In this document: positions 55,079 through 64,000 of the stretch, piece by piece
Position numbering within the stretch: the stretch's first letter is position 1
How the letters are laid out: the number at the start of each line of letters is the position of its first letter
Assembly: GCA_958450325.1 (NCBI GenBank)
Contig: OY288243.1
Span: 30,281,844 to 30,345,843, forward strand
Origin: Agrostemma githago
Taxonomy: Eukaryota > Streptophyta > Magnoliopsida > Caryophyllales > Caryophyllaceae
Direction: 5' to 3'
Length of the DNA: 64,000 nt
Notes under the pieces: generated by a model
The model's database searches: none
Told to the model about the DNA's origin: nothing
The model's input: the letters and a program-made list of their open reading frames with translations, nothing else
Translations under genes and position numbers: made by a program

Positions 55079-58000
55079 CTAAGGGTAGTAACGCTTCAGC
55101 TGGTCCAGGTTGGTTGGGTTGACAAACTCATTCCCGTCCAGGTCCGTCAGCATTATTGCTCCCCCTGATAGGATTTTCTTCACCAGATATGGCCCAGCCC
55201 AGTTGGGTTTGAACTTTCCCCTTGGGTCGACTGGTAGTAAAGCTCGAACAGACTTAAGGACTAGGTCCCCTTCTTTAATGTTTCTGGGCCTTACTCGCTT
55301 GTTGAAGGCCCGTTGGATCCGTTTCTGGTAAATTTGGATGTTGTTGAGAGCGCGGGACCGTCGTTCGTCTAGTAGAACCAACGAATCGTACCGTGCTCGA
55401 ACCCAGTCAGCTTCGGGTACTTGACTTTCTAGCAGAATTCTGAGGGACGGTACCTCTAGCTCAACTGGTTGGACTGCCTCCATCCCATAGGTTAGGTAGT
55501 ATGGTGTCGCTCCGGTTGCGGTGCGAATTGACGTCCAGTACCCCCATAGGGCAAAAGGTATTTTGTCGGGCCAGTCCCGATAATTATCAGCCATCTTTTT
55601 GAGTATGGTGACAATCGTTTTATTAGCTGCCTCTACTGCTCCGTTCGTTTGGGGACGGTATGGCGAGGACGTGTGCCTTTGAATTTTGTATTTAGCCAGT
55701 AAGGCCGCGGTCTCAGCTTGGAAATGGGTTCCATGATCACTGATAAATTCATGTGGGATTCCATACCGACATATTATCTTGTTTTGGATAAATTTGGCGA
55801 CATGCTTGGCATTGAGGATGCGATATGATTCAGCTTCGACCCACTTGGTGAAGTAGTCGATAGCCACCAAAATGAAGCAATGTCCGCCAGTACCGGAGGG
55901 ATTTACTTTCCCGATTATGTCGATACCCCATGTCGAGAACGGCCAAGGTGACGTCATGGTATAGAGTAGAGATGGCGGCATATGTTGCACATTGCCAAAG
56001 ATTTGACAGTTATGGCAATGTTTGACATATAACTGGCAGTCGGCGTCCATGGTGTTCCAGTAATATCCGAGCCTCATGATTTTTCGGACCAACATGTGAG
56101 CATTCATGTGCGGGCCGTTTTCGCCATCATGTACCTCGGCCATTACTTTCTCGGACTTATATTTGTCAACACAAAGGAGAAGAGCCCCCTGTGCCGTCTT
56201 TTTGTACAGTTGCCCGTCATCAGTACGGATGAACTGGCTGGCTAGCCTCCGTAATGCTTTCTTGGCTCGACCCTCGGTCCTGGGAGGATACTCTCCGCTG
56301 GCCAGGTATGTTAACACAGCCTGGTACCAAGGTTCGGGATCAGTGATCTCAATGTCTTCGATGTCATGGATGTACGCCGGCTCAGACCGTCTTTCGACAC
56401 AAATTGGCATACTGGTCACGTGGTCGGGAATGTTCAGTAAAGACGCCAATTTTGAGAGTGCATCTGCAAACTGATTTTCTTCCCGAGGCAGGTATATGTA
56501 CTCTACCTTTTGGAATTGTTTCTCGAGATCCCTTACTCGTGCCTGATAGGCCACGAGATTAGCATTCCGAGTCTTCCATTTTTGAAGTGCTTGGTTAATG
56601 ACCAAGGATGAGTCGCCATGTACCCGGAGATTTGTGATCCCTAGGTTGGCGGCGGCTTGTAGCCCATAAATGCATGCCTCGTACTCTGCTGCATTATTGG
56701 TAACGTCAAAGTCCAGCTTGATGGAGACGGGAGTATGCTCCCCTCTTGGTGAAATTAGGAGGATCCCGACTCCGAACCCTCGAAAATTAGATGCTCCATC
56801 GAAGTATAAATCCCATGTTTCGGCATCGGTATGGAAAATATCTTCGTCTGGGAAGGACCAAGTGTCGGTGTGTCCTTCCTCGGTTACCGGACTGTCAGCG
56901 AGGAATTCAGCTACTATTCGCCCCTTAATAGCTTTTAACGGTACAAATTTCAGGTCGAACTCTGCCAACATTAGGGTCCATCTTGAAATCCGGCCGTTGA
57001 GGATAGGCTTTTCGAAGAGGTACTTGATCGGGTCCATCTTGGATAGGACATGAACCTCATAGCTGAGCATATAGTGTCGAAGCTTCTTAGTGGCCCAGAC
57101 TAGAGCCAAACACGTCTTTTCAAGCATGGTATATTTGCACTCATACTCTAAGAACTTCTTGCTGATGTAATAAATGGCTCGTTCTTTGGAGTCAACTGTC
57201 TGAGCCAGCATGGCCCCCATGGCTGTCTCGGTCGTTGTTAGGTATAACGACAGAGGCAAACCGGGTTGAGGTGGCATCAAAACTGGCGGAGCAGACAGAA
57301 TTTCTTTGATTTTGTCGAAAGCAGCTTGGCACTTGTCATCCCATAGTATCCTCCCCTATTTTCAGTTTCTTGAAAATTGGTTCACACACCATGGTTAACT
57401 TGGAAATGAATCGACTAATGTACTGGACTTTCCCGAGAAATCCCCTTATGTCTTTTTCGGTTTTAGGAGCTTGCATCTCGGTAATGGCTTTGATTTTAGC
57501 TGGGTCGACCTCGATACCTCGTTGGCTAACGATATGACCCTGTAATTTGCCTGACGTCACCCCAAAACTGCACTTTTGAGGGTTTAGCCTCATGTTGTAT
57601 TTGCGCAATCGGGTGAAAAATTTCCTTAGGGCGGTGATGTGACCGTCCCGTTCTTTGGATTTGACGATCATGTCGTCTACATAGACTTCTACCTCTTTAT
57701 GCATCATGTCGTGTAGTAAGGTGGTAGCGGTCCTTTGGTATGTGGCCCCGGCATTAATGAGACCAAATGGCATGACGGTGTAGCAGTAAGTACCCCAAGG
57801 TGTAGTGAAGGTAGTCTTACTCATGTCTTCTTCCGCCATCTTGATTTGATTATATCCGGCATACCCGTCCATGAATGACAGAAGGGCATGATCGGCCGTG
57901 TTATCCACCAGTATATCGATGTGTGGTAACGGAAAATCATCCTTTGGGCTTGCTTTGTTAAGATCCCGAAAATCTACGCATACCCGCACCTTACCGTCCT

Positions 58001-60876
58001 TTTTAGGAACCGACACGATGTTTGCAACCCAGTCCGGATACTCGGACACTTGTATGAAGCCGGCTTTGAACTGTTTGTCGACTTCTTCCTTTACTTTGAG
58101 AGACCACTCGGGCCTCATTCGACGAAGCTTCTGTTTGACCGGTTTGCACCCGTCTTTGTTGGGTATGCGGTGCTCGGCTATTTCCCGGTCTATCCCCGGC
58201 ATGTCCTTGTAGGACCACGCGAAGATGTCTTTGAACTCTTGGAGAAGGTTTATAAACTGTTGTTTCTCCTCGGGATCTAAGGATAACCCTATCTTAAGTA
58301 TCTGAGGCTCTAAGGTTGTTCCCACATTTATGGACTCGGTCTCTTCAATTACCGGATTCCGGGATTCCCTTTGCTCTGGTTGCTCGATTAGATGTGGAGG
58401 TAAGGGTACCTGTTCGTCGGATTTCTCAATGTCATAGCATAAAATATTTTTGAAAGCAGGATTTAAAAGAGACAAGTCGTAAGCAGAACGGTTGTTATTA
58501 TTGATTGAAAATTTGGAAAACAGCTCAAAGAGAGCAGCCATCTGATCATTGGTCAGTGGCGGGATTGGTAAAGCACTCGGGATAGACCCCGAAGTGCTAG
58601 CAGCAGGAATGATAGAAGGGAGGGGGGTTACAGGAGTGACTCTAGCACCGACTTCTCTAGACTCGACCTCAGACTCTGACTCAGACTCCGACTCAGACTC
58701 GGACTCAGACTCAGGCATGTCTCCCTCTCCGGCGACTAGCTTGTAGATCCTTCCTTGACTATCAGTCCACTTGACAGTCTTCCTCCAGGCCCTTTTTCCC
58801 GTCTCGGAATCAACATCCGAGATCAGCTTGGTCGGGTCAAACCTGTTGCTGCGGAGAATCAGGTTGACCAGGTCTTCCTTTGGAGTCGGGGCTACGGTGT
58901 CTTCCCCGAAGAGTAGCCCTAGCGCGGGCTCGGCATCGTCCGCTCCATCGGACTGGATGAGGGCGAACACCTCATCCGGGATGTAGTTGCAATCCCGGGC
59001 CAAGTGGGTCCTGAGGTGCGTAGCATTGGGTTGGTATAGTCCAACCTGGACAGCCCCGAATACGGGTGTGACAAAGTAGTCAGACAACCGTGGGCTATAA
59101 GGGCTCAAGTAGATACCCTTCATGATGTTGCAGGCCTTTTCAATTCCTGCTCGGACAACGTTGTCCGGAGTGATGGCATAGCCAAGGCCCAAGTGAGAGT
59201 CTTCGTCCTTAAGGACCTCGATGATCTTCCCAGCTGGAAGGTCGGGTCGAGAGGTAGCCCCCGGAAGGTACCCTAAGTTTTGGAGCATTGTGTCAATGCT
59301 CGTGGTGAAGTAAGGCCTAAAGAGGTACTCTTCCTCGATCATCCCCACAAAGTCGAACCCCCAGAGGTCCGTGCGGCCCGTGGCGTTACAGCTGGCCACG
59401 GTCATTGGGGTTGCCTCTAAAGTAATAACACTGTCGAGTAGAGGCATCTTGATCTTACGGTGGAGGGTGGATGACACAGCTTTCACCGCGTGAATCCACG
59501 GCCTTCCTAGGAGCAAGTTGAATGATGAGGTGACATCAATCACCTGAAATTCAAGCTCCTTTTCTATCGGGCCCGTGATGATGGTCAGCTTTATGGCCCC
59601 AGCTACCGACTTTGGACTCCCATCAAAGGCTTGGATGGTTTGAGCAGTCGGGATATAGTCAGCCTCGGTAATGCCGAGGGCTTTGGCGGTCCTTAGAGGA
59701 AGGACATTCACGGCTGACCCGTCATCGACTAGGGTCATCGGGAGGTACTTTCCCCGGCAGATCACCGTGATGTAAAGGGCCAGGTTGTGGGAGGTCCCGA
59801 ATGGCGGCAGATCAGCTTCGGAAAATGTGATCATTGGGCCTCCTTCTTTGGCCTTACCCTTTAGGTGGGGTAGGACCGTGGCTACCATTTCAGCGGGGGT
59901 AGCCAAAGAGTCGATCTTGACTTGATCGAGAGCCTTTGTAAGTGCTTCTCGATGCTCTTGAGAGCTAACAAGGAGTTGCCATATAGTGAGGTCAACTCGG
60001 GTTCTCTTCAGTTGCTTCACAATGGCCGTTTCAGCGGTCGGCTCTTCAGGGGTGACTTCCATCCCGAGTGGATCGGCGATGGTTGTCGGGATAGGGGTGT
60101 CCCTAGTGCTTGTGGCTAAATAGGGACGACCAAGGTTGTTGCTGGCTAGGACTCGAGTTTTGACCTCTCGAATCTGTTCAGGGGTGATGGGAACGGTTTC
60201 CCCTTTAGCGAGGTAGATATCATCCTCGTCGTCGAACCAGATCCCGTTCACTTGCGGGATGAATGGAGAGATAAGGTGAGAGCAGTCAATCACCTCCCCG
60301 GCAAAGATGGCGTGGGAGCTGAAAGGGTTCTCCTTGTTGCTGGGCTTATCTCGGGGTAGCGGGATTTTACCGCTTTCAATCAGGTCCTGAATCAAGTGCT
60401 TCAGCTTCCAACATTTTTCGGTGTCATGCCCATTGCCCCGGTGGTATTGGCAATAGGCCTGAGCATTGTAGTTCTTGGAGCGTCGCTCGACTGGAACTTC
60501 AGGAGTTGGGCCTATCGGTTGGATTAGGCCTTTGGAGGATAGCCTTTGTAGGGCATAGGTATAGGTAGTACCTATATCAGTGAAAACCCGAGGTGGGGTG
60601 TTCTTCTTGGACGGGGCATCTAGTAGATTAACCGCGTCAAAGATGCTGCGAGTTGCAGCCTGAGGCTTAGAGGTGGAGGAAGAAGCCCCTTGGTACCCTT
60701 TGCTAGCAGCCTTAGTTAGGCTTTCTAGTCTCAGGTCGTCTTCGATCCTCATACCCATTTCAGTAAGGGTGGTGAAATTGGGTATAACAGCATACCGGAG
60801 GTGAACCCGGTAGGAGGGGAGGAGGTTCTTGACAAAAGCCTCCACCAAAGTCTTCTCATTGGGCTTATCAACAGAA
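55079..60876 (-). pseudogene. gag-pol: Gag-Pol of Tat element 2, frameshifted and truncated
   Basis: Two frames. 57336-60876 codes for the Gag C-terminal half, finger (CQYHRGNGHDTEKC), protease (VDDGSAVNVLP), a Ser-Glu run and RT (YVDD). 55079-57280 codes for the gRNH, aRNH (WDLYFDGASN) and integrase through NPTNLDQLKRYYP. The break is near 57350, where element 2 lacks two bases relative to element 1. Gag homology ends at VDKP (residue about 200 of element 1); the four residues before it come from foreign AT-rich DNA. Otherwise highly similar to 1121-7507. Confidence 0.93.
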
Positions 60877-60884
60877 TGTTTCAT

Positions 60885-62290
60885 TTAAGATTTAAAATTA
60901 AAAAATCATTATTTTATTTTTACTTCGTACTATTTATCGACCATGTACTTTAGATATAGGAAAATATTTTTTAAATCACAAAACTAATCAAAATATTTCA
61001 GTAATGTCTTGAAATATATTAAATAATGTGTAATTAATGAAAATATTGTTTATATTTTTATACTCTGTTTATGTCATCTCACATTTTGAGATACTCACTT
61101 CTCTCTTTAACATATAGTAAAACACATAAATAGTTATCAAAAATTGTATAGTAATGAACTTTTTTTAATGGTTAGTACGCCGTGATACGTTCTCTTCGTG
61201 GCAAAAAATATTCAATTTTTCATTAGCAATTTTTTTTTAAAAATGGACTCTCTCAGCGTAAGACTTATATTATTTAATTTGTGAAACTTTTTTTATATGG
61301 ATTTTAATAGTATATTCCGTATTTTGTACTCCTCGTACCAAAATGATCTTAGTGTTACCAAAATGATCTTAGTGGTATCAAGTGAGTATATATATTTTTG
61401 TAAAAGTTAAAGTAAATAGCTCATTTCGAAAATAAAATTTTCAGAGAATTGATTGTTTTTCTCAATGTTAATGACATCATATCTTAAAATTTCTCTAATT
61501 ATTTTCATAAAAAGAAGTTTTTTTGTCAATTTCTTTAACATTAATGAAAATGAATAGTCTGTGAATTTATTAGTGAACTGTTCTTTTACTTCTCGATTTA
61601 AATTAGTATAGACCACATGCAATGATGCACGGTATTTTTAATAAATTTATTTTATGGCATATTTCATTTTAGATTTTCAATTCTTTTATTTGTATTAATC
61701 TAACAATGGTACATGTAGATATATATGAAAATATTTTTGACATTGCAAAACAAATCAATATAATTGGATAATGTTTTGAAATGTCATTAAATGTGTGTTT
61801 TAATGAAAATATACGTATATTTTTCATGTTCCGTATATGTCATCTTGAATTAAAAGATACATACTCATTTCTCTTTTCAATTACTGATGATTTTTTTAAT
61901 TGTTATAGCAAAAAAAAAATATTTTTTAATAAAAAAGTCTTAATTTTTCAATACTAAATGAAGGATTTTTTATTTTATTTTTTTATAAAATGAGTCATCC
62001 CACGTGTCATATGAACTCACTCTATGATTTAATTTGTGAAAAAAAAATCACGGAGAGTTTATTGGTACACTCCGTATTTTGTATATTATTGTAGAAATTA
62101 AAGTAAAAAAAATCATCTCGAAAATATTTACATTTCAGAGAAATACCTTTTTTTTGTCACAAAGTTAATGACATTATAGAAAATTTCCAAATTGATTTCA
62201 TAAAAAAAATGTCCCTTTTTATATTAATGACAATTAATAGATTGGAATTTATTTAATCTTTAATTTATGTAATGATTTGTTCATTCCTTA
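60885..62290. repeat. Diverged tandem duplication, unit about 0.7-0.8 kb, AT-rich
   Basis: A block starting TTCATTTAAGATTTAAAATT (60881) recurs as TTTCATTTTAGATTTTCAATT (61660), and the order of later words (GAAAATATT, TGTCATCT, GAGATAC or AGATAC, TTTAATTTGTGAA, AGTTAATGACAT, TGAATAG or TTAATAG) is kept in both halves. No gene. Confidence 0.65.
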
Positions 62291-63197
62291 CTTAGAGTAG
62301 AATAGTTTGGAAGGAAAACTTTAGAGGTAGTTATTCTCTTAATGTGATAAATCAAATTCAAATTGGATTATATATGAAGTATAATATGTAATATGTAATA
62401 ATATATGAATTATAATGTAGATATGCAATTTATGCATTATATATGGAATTTATGGCATAATAATTATTATATCAGGTAATCATACTATATTATATCAGCT
62501 CATATCATGTTAAATGCATATATGCATAATTAAGTCAAACACATATATGGAAATTCTAAAATGTAGATTGATATATTGATATATGGATCAGCCCAATCGC
62601 ATTAATAATTAAATGACCCAATGAAGATAAGCCCAATAAGTAGCCCAACAAAGTAGGCGGAAAAACATATGAGCAGTTTTATTTGGTGAGTGGAAAGGGG
62701 ATTTTATTTTATGGTAGTATCTTTTAAACATATAGCAAGCATATGATAGTAGCACGGGTAATTGGGAAATAAGCCCAAACAAATTATAAGCCAAACCAAA
62801 TTATATAAGCCCAAAAATAGGCCCATATGGTAGTAGGCGGGAAAATTTTGGAGAATTGTTATTTGGTTAGTGGAAAGGGGATTGACAATATTGAAATTAA
62901 GAATAAGTGTGGCGGTGTTCCTTTTTCTTTGCTGGTGTTTTGATGGTTGTCGGGCTCCTTAGACGCTTTCCTCCATCGCTTTTGCTCATGTGTCATGTTC
63001 AAATTTGTTAGTTGCGTTGCATTTTTTTGGTGTTAGAAGAAACTTTATTTACTTACTCTTCTAGTCTGATTGACTCGTCTTCATTTTGCGGTGGATATTC
63101 CATCTGGTGTTCTTCAATTTTTTTTGAGGTTGTTTCTTTTGGTCCATCTCCAGAAGCCTGATTCGAAATATATTTTCAAAAGTGTTAAATGTAAAGT
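62291..63197. other. AT-rich region with a short repeat, no gene
   Basis: A roughly 60-bp block with TAGGCGGAAAA and AGTGGAAAGGGGATT occurs at about 62650-62705 and again at 62835-62885. Nothing else recognised. Confidence 0.45.
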
Positions 63198-64000
63198 TGT
63201 GGACATGACATAGGTCCACTCCGACGCGGCCACGCGCGGATTTGGGGAGGCGAATGAATCTCCATATGAGAATGGATCGAATTGAAATTTAAATCGAAGT
63301 AGGAGTCGCCACCGAAATTTGTGGCAGTTCGGGCCCGTTCGAACCCACTCTATGTCGTAGTGGGCCGTGTACAAAATACGGCCCATTTCCGATGTCAGAT
63401 TTATTGGGCTCGTCCCTTTGCTTTTGATACCGATACCGACATTATTGGATACCGTGTATTGAATGACTCTCGTGCGCCAACGGTTTCGGACATCCGGAAA
63501 CCAAGGTTCTGAGTTAGAGGTGAGGGTACGTGTTGGGAAGTTCACAAAGAACACCCAACCCCGCCCGCACATTAGCGGCCTCTACTAAGATATCGAGTGA
63601 CTTTCTAATACGCGCGTTAGTTGAACGGTGAATGTTATGCAAACATTGTTTTTCCTAAGCATGCAAAGAATTGAATGGGTTTCTATGTCGATTTAATGCA
63701 ACTAATACTAATGTCAAAGTTATATTTAGCATGCGAAGGTTCATTTTAGTACAATAAAATAAACAACGAAAATCAACAAGAAAAGTAACAAACTTGTTAG
63801 TAACGATATAACGATAATAACGGTTTGTGAATAGTATAGAATAGTATGGAATGATGTAAATAAGATGATGCATGGTTTTGAAAACTAATGTTTCACATGA
63901 TAGATTTGACACGTGTTGACCTAAGTCATAAAAGAGCGTTAACGAGGCTCGAATGGCATTGTAGGACTCACGGTTTGACGTGATAAAGGGGCCACTCGAC
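63198..64000 (-). repeat. Tat LTR, left part, runs off the window
   Basis: TGTGGACATGACATAGG onward is closely similar to 8585-9360 and 49519 onward. No primer site to its left, so it is the outer end of a 3' LTR or a solo LTR, not the 5' LTR of element 2. The last bases (ccactcgac, 63992-64000) are where the U5 palindrome array starts in the 49519 copy. Confidence 0.85.

Larger units (their letters stand above)
49519..60876 (-). mobile_element. Ty3/gypsy Tat-clade element 2, 5' end lost
   Basis: Same organisation as element 1: 3' LTR 49519-52129, polypurine tract, antisense PMD gene 52817-54681, gag-pol 55079-60876. The gag N-terminus, leader, primer site and 5' LTR are missing; gag homology stops at about 60876 and AT-rich DNA follows. 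The reading frame is broken near 57350. Defective. Confidence 0.9.

Noticed and set aside
63198..64000. This LTR as the 5' LTR of Tat element 2
   Set aside because: There is no primer binding site to its left, and 2.3 kb of unrelated AT-rich DNA separates it from the truncated gag.

Overview
The window is plant nuclear DNA, almost certainly from a large, repeat-rich eudicot genome. I see no intact single-copy host gene. Nearly everything is nested LTR retrotransposon, plus small DNA transposons. The dominant family is a Ty3/gypsy element of the Tat clade (Ogre/Retand type): gag-pol with a second, aRNH-type RNase H, a tRNA-Arg primer site, a plant-mobile-domain (PMD) gene on the opposite strand, and tandem repeats near the 3' end. 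Retand was described from Silene, so Caryophyllales is possible, but the sequence does not prove it.

Layout. 1-14422: a minus-strand Tat element (element 1) with an intact 2128-codon polyprotein; its 5' LTR is split by a 3.5 kb solo LTR (9360-12859). It sits inside the antisense PMD gene of an older relative (element E, about 14423-23704), which also carries a second PMD-like gene (17194-18715), two tandem arrays (19081-20030), two solo LTRs of another family (14994-16476 and 20044-21497) and a 3' LTR (21807-23704). 24015-36908: remains of a second E-like copy (both PMD pseudogenes), split by a complete, young, non-autonomous LTR element D (26331-33988, TSD ctaaa). 37362-45074: two hAT-like non-autonomous elements with perfect 8-bp TSDs, a Stowaway-like MITE, an LTR fragment, a CACTA-like fragment and a second 3.5 kb solo LTR. 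45083-49518: low-copy-looking DNA with no recognisable gene. 49519-60876: Tat element 2, minus strand, with a 3' LTR, an intact two-exon antisense PMD gene on the plus strand (52817-54681) and a frameshifted polyprotein that has lost its gag N-terminus. 60877-63197: AT-rich DNA with a diverged tandem duplication. 63198-64000: the start of another Tat LTR.

The most striking signal is a set of short palindrome arrays in at least four LTR families. Three families share a CGRTCG core but differ in the flanking arms: ACTCGRYCGAGT in the Tat LTR, TCCCGRTCGGGA in D, AGTCGGTCGACT in solo LTR 14994-16476. A fourth (solo LTR 20044-21497) uses TCCGCTGCCAGCGGA. In the three CGRTCG families palindromes are spaced 19-23 bp start to start, about two helical turns, and the spacing map is conserved between separate arrays of the same element: U3, U5 and PMD intron in Tat element 2; U3 and an internal site in D. 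The U3 arrays in the Tat LTR, D and solo LTR 20044-21497 lie upstream of the TATA box. I know of no description of such phased, family-specific palindrome modules. They look like operator-type binding sites or RNA dimerisation signals.
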